This document shows positions 1 through 9,300 of a stretch of 49,051 nucleotides of DNA, piece after piece. The stretch's first letter is position 1. Every line of letters begins with the position of its first letter. The notes under the pieces were generated by a model. It was not told the DNA's origin. It searched no databases and saw nothing but the letters and a program-made list of their open reading frames with translations. The position numbers and the translations under genes were made by a program. This DNA comes from Ethanoligenens sp047722935 (GTDB lineage Bacteria; Bacillota; Clostridia; Oscillospirales; Ethanoligenentaceae), in the NCBI GenBank assembly GCA_047722935.1, contig JBDNZS010000018.1, positions 1 through 49,051 on the forward strand. The letters run 5' to 3'.

Positions 1-3
1 TAT

Positions 4-34
4 TATAAGTATACATATAATATGTACACTTATA
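4..34. promoter_or_regulatory. Palindromic operator candidate upstream of the MarR gene
   Basis: A 13-bp inverted repeat with one mismatch (arms 4-16 and 22-34, five-base spacer) lies about 90 bp before the marR-type gene. It contains a TATAAT-like hexamer. MarR proteins bind such palindromes as dimers and usually repress their own operon, so this is a plausible autoregulatory operator. A second short dyad (ATCAC/GTGAT, 86-100) lies nearer the start codon. The function is inferred from position and symmetry only. Confidence 0.45.
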
Positions 35-122
35 ATATATTCTATCGGTACTGGGTGCGCTTAGTTCCGGCCCAAAATCGGTTATATCACTTTTTGTGAT
101 GATCAATAAGGATCGGAAGTGA

Positions 123-578
123 ATGAATATTTCGAATGATATAGAAGAAAATGAACAATCATCCGGCTATCTGTTTAATCAAACCTATAATAGATGGCAC
201 GCTGAAATCAAAAAACAGCTCCGGGAGCTGGATATTACACATCCGCAGTTCAGCGTTTTGGCTTCGTTAGATTATTTGGTGCGGGAAAAAGCGTTTGCTA
301 CACAAGCAGAAATCGCTAAAAACGCCGGAATGGATGTAATGACCGTTTGCGGCATCCTGCATACGCTTGAACGCAAGCAATTTTTGAAACGCACGCCTAA
401 CCCAAATGATGCGCGGGCAAGTGCGGTCTATTTATTAGAACAAGGACGTTTGAAATTTCAGAATGTCTTGCCAGTGGTCAGGCGGATTGATGAAGAATAT
501 TTCGGGCGGCTGGGTAATGACCGCAAATTACTCAATCAATTGCTGCGCAGGATTCTTTCTGCGGAAGGAAAAGGATAA
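123..578 (+). CDS. MarR family transcriptional regulator
   Basis: A 151-residue winged-helix regulator of typical MarR length. A central helix-turn-helix can be read around residues 55-85 (TQAEIAKNAGMDVMTVCGIL), followed by a wing with the basic/acidic NPNDARA stretch characteristic of MarR proteins. The helical ends would form the dimer interface. ATG 123 has AAGGA at 109-113. The next gene is an MFS drug exporter 72 bp downstream on the same strand, so this is probably a ligand-responsive repressor of the exporter and of itself. The ligand cannot be predicted from the sequence. Confidence 0.9.
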   Translation: MNISNDIEENEQSSGYLFNQTYNRWHAEIKKQLRELDITHPQFSVLASLDYLVREKAFATQAEIAKNAGMDVMTVCGILHTLERKQFLKRTPNPNDARASAVYLLEQGRLKFQNVLPVVRRIDEEYFGRLGNDRKLLNQLLRRILSAEGKG

Positions 579-650
579 AGAATAAGGACGCTTTAGACAA
601 TCTTATTTTTCAGCGCATAGCAAAAGAACAAAAAGGAGAAATCTTATATT

Positions 651-2057
651 TTGGAACTTTCAAAAACCAGGAAGCGTTTAATCTTAGGGGTGTCCTGTGT
701 GGAAGCATTTATGGCAACGCTGGATGGCAGTATTGTAAATATTGCATTGCCTGATATTTCCGCACAGATGCATGTATCTATCAGCGCAGTGCAGTGGGTT
801 TCGACTGCATATTTGCTGGCAATTGTATTACTGTTGCTCTTATGGGGAAAATTAGCGGATCTGCGCGGGAAAAAGGGCGTAATCATTGCGGGCTTTCTTT
901 TTTTCGCCGCCGGTTCTGCATTATGCAGTCTATCGAGGTCGCTTGATTTTCTGATCTTTGCCCGCATTATTCAGGCGGTGGGAGCGGGCGCTATGATGTC
1001 GCTCAGCCAGGGTATTGTAACCAGCACATTTGGGCCGGGTGAACGTGGAGCCGCACTGGGGCAGGTTGGCATGATGGTTGCGCTGGGCAGTCTGACCGGG
1101 CCGTTTTTAGGGGGCATTTTGGTCAGCGCATTCCGCTGGCCATCTATTTTTGTCATAAATGTTCCAATTGCCGTCGGCGCGGCAATCCTGTCTTTCTATG
1201 TGCTTCCTGCCCAAGAGGAAAAACCCGAAAAAACGTCTTTTGATTGGAAAGGTACCGCTCTTTTTTCCATTGGGATGCTGGTGCTGTTTTTAACGCTACT
1301 TTTGGCACAGCAGGGCAGTATTCAACCCATCTGGCTGCTGCCGGCAGTTCTGATTTCGGCAGGAGCGTTTTTTGGTTTTGTTCAGGTTGAACGGCACAGT
1401 GCGTATCCGCTGGTGCATATGGGGCTTTTCCGTAAAGGTTCGTTTACTCTGGGTCTGTTACAGGGCTTTTTGATTTTTATTGCCTTGAGCGCTACGTTGC
1501 TGTTCATCCCATTTTATTTGCAGGATTTGCTGCGGTATGACGCGTTTCACGCCGGTCTTATTGTCGCTATCTATCCCATCACGATGGCTGTGGTGTCGCC
1601 GTTGAGCGGGCGGTTGGCGGATCGGATGTCCACTAAGCCGTTAACCGCCATGGGGACAGGGCTTTCTATGGTTGCGCTTTTTTTGCTGGCATTCATTCGG
1701 CAGGGAACGCCGTTATGGATCGTAATCTTGGCGCTTGCTGTTCTCGGCGTGGGAAACGGGTTGTTCCAATCCCCCAACAATTCTGATGTTTTTAATGCCG
1801 TACCGCCCGCTCAACTTGGCATTGCCGGCGGAATCAATGCGTTGTTCCGTAACGTCGGGTTTGTTTCGGGCACCGCCTTTTCCGTTCTCATTTTTTCGTT
1901 TACCGCCGGGCTGAACGTCAACTCCATTTCAGGCGGTATGAATGCACATGCGTTTTTGCATGGTTTCTCACTGGTCTTTGTATTTTGCGGTATTTGTGCG
2001 ATTGCGGCACTCGCACTTTGCTTTGTCCGCATCGCCAAAAATGCGGCGCGGTCATGA
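651..2057 (+). CDS. MFS drug efflux transporter, DHA2 (EmrB/QacA) type
   Basis: A 468-residue polytopic membrane protein of the major facilitator superfamily. The N-terminal segment with TLDGSIVNIALPDI is the DHA2-family motif of helix 1 (D-x-x-I/V-V-N-x-A-L-P), and GKLADLRGKKGV matches the conserved MFS loop 2-3 motif. Length and hydrophobic pattern fit about 14 helices. It probably expels hydrophobic drugs or dyes by proton antiport. The start is a TTG at 651, ten bases after the strong site AAAAGGAGAA (631-640); no better ATG is present. It likely forms an operon with the upstream MarR gene, which suggests substrate-inducible expression. Confidence 0.9.
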   Translation: MELSKTRKRLILGVSCVEAFMATLDGSIVNIALPDISAQMHVSISAVQWVSTAYLLAIVLLLLLWGKLADLRGKKGVIIAGFLFFAAGSALCSLSRSLDFLIFARIIQAVGAGAMMSLSQGIVTSTFGPGERGAALGQVGMMVALGSLTGPFLGGILVSAFRWPSIFVINVPIAVGAAILSFYVLPAQEEKPEKTSFDWKGTALFSIGMLVLFLTLLLAQQGSIQPIWLLPAVLISAGAFFGFVQVERHSAYPLVHMGLFRKGSFTLGLLQGFLIFIALSATLLFIPFYLQDLLRYDAFHAGLIVAIYPITMAVVSPLSGRLADRMSTKPLTAMGTGLSMVALFLLAFIRQGTPLWIVILALAVLGVGNGLFQSPNNSDVFNAVPPAQLGIAGGINALFRNVGFVSGTAFSVLIFSFTAGLNVNSISGGMNAHAFLHGFSLVFVFCGICAIAALALCFVRIAKNAARS

Positions 2058-2123
2058 GGATGCTTTTTGCCAATGCCGCTTGTAACGGTAATCTTTGACG
2101 CCTGTGTTTTTTGCGGCTTTCTA

Positions 2124-2152
2124 TGGACATTTTTTGATTCATGGTGTATACT
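2124..2152 (+). promoter_or_regulatory. Promoter of the pyr operon
   Basis: TGGACA (2124-2129), a 17-base spacer and TATACT (2147-2152) form a good sigma-A promoter. Transcription from about 2159 gives a leader of about 210 nt before pyrR, which includes the PyrR-binding element and a terminator-like hairpin. Confidence 0.6.
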
Positions 2153-2204
2153 GAGAAAAATATATTGCAATGTTGATTAGCGGATGATATCCGTAACAGT
2201 TCGC

Positions 2205-2310
2205 CTTTTAAACCGGCCCCGTGAGGCTGGAAAGGGTTGGATGATCGAGCGCATACAATACCAATCGGTACATTCAACGGCCCGGGACGAACCTGGACCG
2301 TATTTTTATA
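2205..2310 (+). promoter_or_regulatory. PyrR-binding attenuator leader of the pyr operon
   Basis: Positions 2208-2241 carry the conserved PyrR binding-loop signature: a CCCCGTGAGGCTGG core flanked by AACC and AAAGGGTT, closely resembling the Bacillus pyr anti-antiterminators. Downstream, 2278-2300 can form an imperfect G/C-rich hairpin (CGGCCCGG against CCTGGACCG) followed by a U-rich stretch at 2301-2310, as in an intrinsic terminator. By analogy, UMP-loaded PyrR would bind the loop and let the terminator form, cutting off the operon when pyrimidines are plentiful. The binding motif is seen directly; the switching mechanism is inferred. Confidence 0.75.
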
Positions 2311-2346
2311 CACAATACATGTATAAAAATACAAATATTGTGTATA
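2300..2346 (+). repeat. Two mutually exclusive AT-rich inverted repeats before pyrR
   Basis: Repeat A is a perfect 12-bp inverted repeat (2300-2311 with 2321-2332, nine-base loop). Repeat B is a perfect 11-bp inverted repeat (2307-2317 with 2336-2346). Their left arms share 2307-2311, so only one can form at a time. They sit directly after the PyrR element and before the pyrR ribosome site, so they may be alternative RNA folds or a DNA operator. Confidence 0.6.
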
Positions 2347-2368
2347 AATATCCTGAGAGGATGCGGAG

Positions 2369-2932
2369 ATGCAGAAAATCAAGGCGGAAATCATGGATGA
2401 AAAAGGCATTTCCCGCGCCACGGCACGCATTTCCTATGAGATTGTGGAGCGCAACCATGGCACATCGGATGTCTGCATCATCGGCATCCGACGGCGCGGC
2501 GCGGTGATTGCGGCTCGCATAGCGGAAAAAATGGCCGATATCGAAGGCACTTCGGTGTTGACCGGTTTTTTAGACATTACGCCGTATCGGGACGATCTGG
2601 ATGAAAAAAATATTGCGCCCAAAAAAGTGGATGCCTCATTGGATACAGACATTCCTTTTGAAGTGACCGGCAGACGGGTGGTGCTGGTAGACGATGTGTT
2701 GTTTACCGGACGCAGCGTGCGCGCCGCAATCGACGCTATCATGGATAGAGGGCGGCCGGATAGCCTGCAATTGGCAGTTCTGATTGACCGTGGCCACCGG
2801 GAACTGCCTATCAGCCCCGATTTTGTTGGAAAAAATGTGCCCACCTCGCGCAATGAAACGGTAGCCGTGCGCGTGACGGAATTTGATGGCGAAAACCGTG
2901 TAGTAATCTGTGAGGATGGAGAGAGCACATGA
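2369..2932 (+). CDS. pyrR: Bifunctional pyr operon regulator / uracil phosphoribosyltransferase PyrR
   Basis: A 187-residue protein of normal PyrR length. The PRPP-binding loop VVLVDDVLFTGRS is unmistakable near residues 105-117, and the early GIRRRGAVIA segment is also typical of PyrR. It binds pyr leader RNA in a UMP-dependent way and has uracil phosphoribosyltransferase activity. ATG 2369 follows GAGAGG with an 8-base gap. It is the first gene of the pyr operon, overlaps pyrC by 4 bp (ATGA), and has its own target in the leader upstream, which supports autoregulation by attenuation. Confidence 0.96.
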   Translation: MQKIKAEIMDEKGISRATARISYEIVERNHGTSDVCIIGIRRRGAVIAARIAEKMADIEGTSVLTGFLDITPYRDDLDEKNIAPKKVDASLDTDIPFEVTGRRVVLVDDVLFTGRSVRAAIDAIMDRGRPDSLQLAVLIDRGHRELPISPDFVGKNVPTSRNETVAVRVTEFDGENRVVICEDGEST

Positions 2933-4215
2933 ACGATTTGTTGCTGATAAAAAATGCGACACTGGTCGATCCAGAGGGCCAATACGCAGGCATGTGCGAC
3001 TTGTTGGTGAAAGATGGGCATATTGCTTCCATCGCTACTTCCGGCACCAGCATGGCGGCGCCAATGGATACGGTGGTGTTGGATGCACGCGGGCTTTTTC
3101 TTGCACCGGGTCTGGTAGACATGCATGTGCATCTGCGTGATCCTGGGCAGACGCACAAGGAAACCATCAAGTCAGGCTGTGCGGCGGCGGCAGCGGGTGG
3201 CTTTGTTGCGCTTGCCGCGATGCCGAATACGTCTCCTGCCGCAGACAAGCCGGAAATACTTAGCTATGAGATTGAACAGGCAGCAACGACCGGTGTGCGT
3301 GTATTTCCAATCGCGGCGGTGAGCAAAGAGCAGGCCGGAAAAGAGCTGGCGGATTTTGAACGCTTGGCGGAGGCAGGTGCGGTGGCCTTTTCGGATGATG
3401 GTCATCCAGTGCGGGATGCGGCACAGATGCTTGCAGCCATGCAAAAGGCGCATACGCTCGGCAAACGGGTGATTTCACATTGTGAGGATATGAGCCTTGC
3501 AGGTAAAGGAATCGTCAGCGACACCGCGGCTGCACGGCTGGACGTGCCGGGTATTCCCGCCGCGGCCGAAGCGGCACACGCTGCCCGTGAGGCAGTACTG
3601 GCTGAAAGCACGGGTACACCGGTGCATATCGCGCATGTGAGCAGCCGGTTTACTGTGGCGTTATTGCGGGACGCGAAACGACGCGGCGCGCCTATCACCT
3701 GCGAGACCTGCCCGCATTATTTCAGTCTGGATGACAGCCTGCTTGATACACGGGATGCCGATTACCGTATGAACCCGCCGCTGCGTCAAAAGGAAGACGT
3801 TGCCGCCGTCATTGAGGGGTTGCAAGATGGAACCATTGACGCAATCGTCACCGACCACGCACCGCACACCGCTGAGGAAAAGGCTGACTTTTTGACAGCT
3901 CCCAACGGTGTGGTGGGGCTGGAGACTTCTCTTGCGGTAGGCATCACCTATCTGGTGCGCCCAGGGCATCTTTCCATGCCGCAGCTCATCCGTAAAATGT
4001 CAAGTGAGCCTGCAAAACTGCTGGGTATCGACGTGGGTACATTGCAAGTGGGAGCACGCGCCGACTTTGTACTGTTCGACCCTTGTGCCTCTTGGACGGT
4101 GCAGCCGGAAGCTCTACACAGCAAATCCCACAACACGCCGTACAAAGGGATGATGCTTTATGGCATTGTGCGCTACACCATTTCGGACGGAAATATTGTT
4201 TTTTCCAAAACATGA
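2929..4215 (+). CDS. pyrC: Dihydroorotase
   Basis: A 428-residue class I dihydroorotase of the amidohydrolase superfamily. It interconverts carbamoyl-aspartate and dihydroorotate in the third step of UMP synthesis. The metal site is visible: DMHVHLRDPG with His66 and His68, later histidines in ISHCED and IAHVSS, and the catalytic aspartate in VTDHAPH. The start overlaps the pyrR stop by 4 bp, so translation is probably coupled. Length is normal and no key residue is missing. Confidence 0.96.
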   Translation: MNDLLLIKNATLVDPEGQYAGMCDLLVKDGHIASIATSGTSMAAPMDTVVLDARGLFLAPGLVDMHVHLRDPGQTHKETIKSGCAAAAAGGFVALAAMPNTSPAADKPEILSYEIEQAATTGVRVFPIAAVSKEQAGKELADFERLAEAGAVAFSDDGHPVRDAAQMLAAMQKAHTLGKRVISHCEDMSLAGKGIVSDTAAARLDVPGIPAAAEAAHAAREAVLAESTGTPVHIAHVSSRFTVALLRDAKRRGAPITCETCPHYFSLDDSLLDTRDADYRMNPPLRQKEDVAAVIEGLQDGTIDAIVTDHAPHTAEEKADFLTAPNGVVGLETSLAVGITYLVRPGHLSMPQLIRKMSSEPAKLLGIDVGTLQVGARADFVLFDPCASWTVQPEALHSKSHNTPYKGMMLYGIVRYTISDGNIVFSKT

Positions 4216-4272
4216 TCGGATGCTTTTGTCTGAATTTAGACGCGGGCTGTGCCCGTCAGGGGAGATGATTGT

Positions 4273-5226
4273 TTGTCAATCCAAACGTTGCGAAAGAAAA
4301 TAGCAGACTGTCAAAATCCAACTGTGGCGGGGTTAGATCCCGATTTTTCTAAATTACCCTCTTTTTTGTGTAGACAGGCAATCGAACGGTATGGAAAAAC
4401 ATTGGAGGCCGCTGCTGATGCGGTTTGGCAGTTCAATAAAGCCATTATCAATGCACTCTGCGATATCGTTCCTGCCGTCAAACCACAAGCGGCATATTAT
4501 GAACTGCTTGGCTGGCCGGGGATGCGGGCCCTTTCCGAAACCATTGCGTATGCCCATCAAAAGGGGCTGTTCGTCATCACCGACGGCAAGCGCGGAGACA
4601 TCGGCACCACCATGTCTGCTTATGCGCGCGCGCACCTTGGTACAGTAGAAGTGGATGGTTCTATTCTTACGCCGTTTGGTGCGGATGCGCTCACCATTAA
4701 CGCTTACCTTGGCAGTGACGGCGTATTACCCGCCTTGGAAGTCTGCAAGGCACGGGACACCTGCATTTTTGTACTGGGCAAGACGTCTAACCCGTCCTCG
4801 GGAGAGATTCAGGACAAGCTGGTAGACGGCGAACCGGTTTACGCAATGCTCGGCGACTTGTGCGAGCATTGGAGTCAGATGGCAGAAGGCGGCGCGTCGC
4901 TTCCGTCGTTATCCGACAACGAGAGACGATATGGCATGGTGGGGCTGGTGGCAGGCGCAACCTACCCCGCCCAGCTTGCCGAACTGCGGAAAAAGCTGCC
5001 GCACACATTCTTTCTGGTGCCGGGATATGGTGCGCAGGGCGGCGGTGCAAAAGATGTCGCACCTGCGTTTGATGAAAACGGGGACGGTGCAATCATCAAT
5101 AGCTCCCGTGCCATCCTCTACGCTTGGCAGAAAGAACAATGCGATGAGCGGGATTTTGCGGGGGCGGCGCGCCGCGAAGCACTGCGGATGAAAGAAAATC
5201 TGAATGCCGTGTTGCAAAATAGATAG
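4273..5226 (+). CDS. pyrF: Orotidine 5'-phosphate decarboxylase (type 2)
   Basis: This enzyme decarboxylates OMP to UMP, the last step of the pathway. About 317 residues fit the longer subfamily-2 PyrF. The TIM-barrel markers VAGLDPD near the N-terminus and the catalytic FVITDGKRGDIGTT (Lys-Asp motif) are present, as is the phosphate-binding LVPGYGAQGG near the end. TTG 4273 is preferred as start because AGGGGAGA (4258-4265) lies seven bases upstream; the GTG at 4249 would place this site inside the gene. A small hairpin (GCGGGC/GCCCGT) lies just before the ribosome site. Confidence 0.93.
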   Translation: MSIQTLRKKIADCQNPTVAGLDPDFSKLPSFLCRQAIERYGKTLEAAADAVWQFNKAIINALCDIVPAVKPQAAYYELLGWPGMRALSETIAYAHQKGLFVITDGKRGDIGTTMSAYARAHLGTVEVDGSILTPFGADALTINAYLGSDGVLPALEVCKARDTCIFVLGKTSNPSSGEIQDKLVDGEPVYAMLGDLCEHWSQMAEGGASLPSLSDNERRYGMVGLVAGATYPAQLAELRKKLPHTFFLVPGYGAQGGGAKDVAPAFDENGDGAIINSSRAILYAWQKEQCDERDFAGAARREALRMKENLNAVLQNR

Positions 5227-5294
5227 GCAAGTCCCGGAGTGCGATTAAAAACTGCAAATGCCGGACGGAAAAGGTTGAAGAAAAGGAGTTACAC

Positions 5295-6383
5295 ATGACC
5301 AGAGCATACCTGTTGTTGGCGGACGGCACCGTGTTTGAGGGAATTTCCATCGGGGCACGAGGCACGTCCATCGGCGAGACGGTGTTCAACACCGGTATGA
5401 CAGGCTATCAGGAAACATTGACCGACGCCTCGTATTATGGACAAATCGTTACCCAGACGTATCCGCTGGTTGGCAATTACGGGGTGAACGATGAAGATGA
5501 GGAGTCCAGCCGTTCGTGGGTGCGGGGCTACATCGTGCGTGAAAACTGTGCCGCGCCAAGCAACTTTCGCAGCAACGGCACATTGGACGCATTTTTGAAA
5601 AAACAAGGGGTGGTCGGTCTGTGCGGCATTGACACACGCCATCTTACCCGCCTGCTACGCGAGCATGGCGTGATGAACGGTGCCATCACCGACGACCTTG
5701 CAGATAAAGATGCGCTGCTCGCAAAAATCAATAAGTATACAATCACCGGTGCAGTCGAAGCTGTGACGGTGGAGCAGGCATTCACCGATGGACCAGAAGA
5801 TGGTCTGCGGGTGGCTCTGCTTGATTATGGCTATAAATATAACATTCTGCGCAGTCTGGTCTCGCGCGGCTGCCGTGTTACAGTCTACCCTGCCAGTACC
5901 GTGCCCGACACCGTTTTGGCGGCGCATCCCGACGGCATTATGCTCTCGAACGGCCCCGGCGACCCGTCTGCCTGCGCCACGCAGATTGAGAACTTGCGCG
6001 GCCTGTTTGAGAGCGGTATCCCGATTTTCGGCATTTGTCTGGGGCACCAATTGATGGCGCTTTCACAGGGCGGCCGTACCGAAAAACTCAAGTACGGGCA
6101 TCGCGGTGCAAACCATCCGGTCAAAGACCTTGCGCACGGGCGTACCTATATCACCAGCCAGAACCACGGTTATGCGGTGGTGGACGGCAGCATCGGTGCG
6201 GAAAAGGGCACGGTTAGCCATGTCAACCTCAACGATGGTACCGTAGAGGGTGTGCGCTACAAAGACGCGCCGGTCTTTACCGTGCAGTTCCATCCGGAGG
6301 CTTCGCCGGGGCCGCGCGATTCGGCTTATCTGTTCGATGAATTTGTCTCGTTGATGAAGGAAAGGAATCTGCAACATGCCTAG
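5295..6383 (+). CDS. carA: Carbamoyl-phosphate synthase small (glutaminase) subunit
   Basis: A 362-residue glutamine amidotransferase subunit. It hydrolyses glutamine and channels ammonia to CarB. The N-terminal CarA domain begins TRAYLLLADGTVFEG. The class I GATase half carries the nucleophile in GICLGHQLMA and the catalytic His/Glu in FHPEASPGP. ATG 5295 follows AAAAGGAG with good spacing. The gene overlaps carB by 8 bp, which suggests coupled, stoichiometric synthesis. Being inside the pyrR cluster, it is probably the pyrimidine-controlled carbamoyl-phosphate synthase. Confidence 0.96.
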   Translation: MTRAYLLLADGTVFEGISIGARGTSIGETVFNTGMTGYQETLTDASYYGQIVTQTYPLVGNYGVNDEDEESSRSWVRGYIVRENCAAPSNFRSNGTLDAFLKKQGVVGLCGIDTRHLTRLLREHGVMNGAITDDLADKDALLAKINKYTITGAVEAVTVEQAFTDGPEDGLRVALLDYGYKYNILRSLVSRGCRVTVYPASTVPDTVLAAHPDGIMLSNGPGDPSACATQIENLRGLFESGIPIFGICLGHQLMALSQGGRTEKLKYGHRGANHPVKDLAHGRTYITSQNHGYAVVDGSIGAEKGTVSHVNLNDGTVEGVRYKDAPVFTVQFHPEASPGPRDSAYLFDEFVSLMKERNLQHA

Positions 6384-9300
6384 AAATCCCGCTATCCATA
6401 AAGTGTTGGTCATCGGTTCCGGCCCAATTGTGATTGGACAGGCCGCAGAGTTCGATTACGCAGGCACACAGGCCTGCCGGGCACTGCGAGAAGAAGGAAT
6501 CGAAGTGGTGCTGGTCAACTCCAACCCGGCCACTATCATGACCGACAAGCTGATGGCCGACAAGATCTATATTGAACCACTGACCCCTGAAGTGGTGGAG
6601 CGTATCATCGAGATTGAGAAACCAGACAGCATTCTGCCCACTCTCGGCGGGCAGACAGGGCTGAACCTCGCCATGCAGATTGCGGAGGAAGGATTCCTTG
6701 AAAAAGCGGGTGTGCGTCTGTTGGGTACCCGCCCGGAGACCATCCGCAAAGCGGAAGACCGGCAGGCGTTCAAAGACACCATGCTTTCTATCGGGGAGCC
6801 GTGCATCGCCTCAGAGGTTGTGGAGTCTTTGGATAATGCGCTGGCGTTCGCGGAGGAGATCGGCTATCCGGTCATTATCCGTCCGGCATATACCCTTGGC
6901 GGGAGCGGCGGCGGCATCGCATCCGACCGCGAGGAATTGATCGATATTGCTACCAATGGTCTGCGCTTGTCCCGTATCCATCAAATTTTGGTGGAAAAAT
7001 GCATTTCAGGCTGGAAAGAAATCGAGTATGAAGTGATTCGGGATTCCCTGGGAAATGTTATTACGGTCTGCAACATGGAGAACATTGACCCGGTGGGCGT
7101 TCATACCGGCGATTCCATCGTGGTCGCGCCGTCGCAGACGCTGTCCGATAAAGATTATCAGATGCTGCGTTCCGCTTCCCTGAACATCATTTCGGCGCTG
7201 GGCGTGGAGGGCGGCTGCAATGTACAGCTTGCCTTGCATCCCGACAGCTATGAATACGCCGTTATCGAGGTCAACCCGCGTGTGTCGCGCTCCTCGGCCT
7301 TGGCATCTAAAGCGACTGGGTATCCCATTGCCAAAGTGGCGGCGAAGATTGCCATCGGCTACACGCTCGACGAGATTAAAAACGCCGTTACCGGCAAAAC
7401 CTACGCTTGCTTTGAGCCGACGCTTGACTACTGCGTGGTCAAGTTCCCCAAATGGCCGTTTGATAAATTCGTCTATGCCCGCCGCACACTGGGTACCCAG
7501 ATGATGGCGACCGGCGAAGTGATGGCAATTGGCAATTCGTTCGAACTGGCGATGATGAAAGCAGTGCGTTCCATTGAGCTGAAGCTGACCACCATGTCCA
7601 TGCCGAAACTTGCCAAAATGACCGACGATGAGATTCGCGGACTGCTGCACAATCAAGATGATGAGCGCATTTTTGTCGTGTATGAAGCAATCAAACGCGG
7701 CATCTCTGCGGACGATATCTTTGCTGTTACAAAGATTGACCGCTGGTTTCTTGATAAATTCTCGCGTCTTGCCGCCGTGGAAAAGGGACTGCAAAGCGGT
7801 ACGCTTACCGATGAAAGATACCTCGAAGCTAAAAAATGCGGTTTTCTGGACAGCGACATCGAGCGCCTGTCCGGGCAGACCATCCCCAAAAAGCGTCATG
7901 CCGTCTACAAGATGGTGGACACCTGCGCCGCCGAATTTGCCGCTGAAACACCGTATTTCTACTCGACATGGGATGAGGAGAACGAAGCGGCGGAGTATCT
8001 GGAAGAGCACGCCACCGGCAAAAAAAAGGTATTGGTGTTTGGAAGCGGACCTATCCGCATCGGCCAAGGCATCGAGTTTGATTATTGTTCAGTACATTGC
8101 GTCTGGGCGTTGCGTGAGTCCGGCTACGAAGCTGTGATTGCCAACAACAACCCGGAGACCGTTTCTACAGACTTCGACACTGGCGATCGCCTCTATTTTG
8201 ACCCGCTGACGCCGGAAGATGTGGATAATATTATCGCCACCGAAAAGCCGTGGGGCGTGGTGGTACAGTTTGGCGGACAGACTGCCATCAAGCTGGCGAA
8301 CCACCTTGCGGCAAACGGCGTGCGCATCCTCGGCACCAGCGCGGACGGTGTGGACGAAGCCGAGGACAGGGAGCGTTTCGACGCGGTTTTGGAAAAATGC
8401 GGGATTCCCCGCCCTGCCGGCCACACGGCGCTTACAACCGAGCAGGCACTGGAAGCTGCCCGTGCACTGGGTTATCCGGTGTTGTTGCGCCCATCCTATG
8501 TGCTGGGTGGGCAGAATATGATTATCGCTTATGCCGATTCCGACGTAACGGAATATATGGGCATTATCACCGCGCGCGGTATTGAAAACCCCGTGCTGGT
8601 CGACAAATACCTCATGGGTAAAGAGGTGGAAGTAGACGCCATCTGCGACGGCGACGACATCCTTGTTCCCGGCATCATGGAACATGTCGAACGCGCGGGT
8701 GTGCATTCGGGCGACTCTATTTCGGTTTATCCGGCACAGACCCTCTCGGAGGCGATACGCAAAACCGTGTTGGAATACACCGAAAAATTGGCCAAGGCGC
8801 TGGATGTCATTGGAATGGTCAACATTCAGTTCGTGGTATATAATGAGGTCGTGTATGTCATCGAAGTTAACCCCCGTTCTTCCCGCACCGTGCCGTATAT
8901 CAGCAAAGTGACCGGTGTGCCGATGATCGACCTTGCCACGCGCTGCATGCTCGGACAAAAATTAAAAGACCTCGGATATGGCACCGGATTGTGGCCGGAA
9001 GGCGATTATATCGCGGTAAAAGTGCCGGTGTTCAGTTTTGCCAAACTGCACGGTGTGGACACCCTGCTCGGCCCGGAAATGAAATCGACCGGTGAAGTGC
9101 TGGGTCTTGCCAAAACGTTCGATGAAGCATTACTCAAAGGACTGACGGCGGCGGGTTATCGGTTAAAAGGCAAACACGGCAATGTGCTTATCACCGTCAA
9201 GGACAGTGATAAGCAGGAAATCATTCCAGTCGCCGAGAAATTTGCCAAGCTGGGCTACACGCTTTATGCCACGGCGGGCACGGCGCTCACACTCAACAGC

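Noticed and set aside
7006..8067. Long open frame of 353 codons on the minus strand opposite carB
   Set aside because: It is antisense to highly conserved CarB sequence, has no ribosome site and resembles no family; the same holds for 8089-8958.
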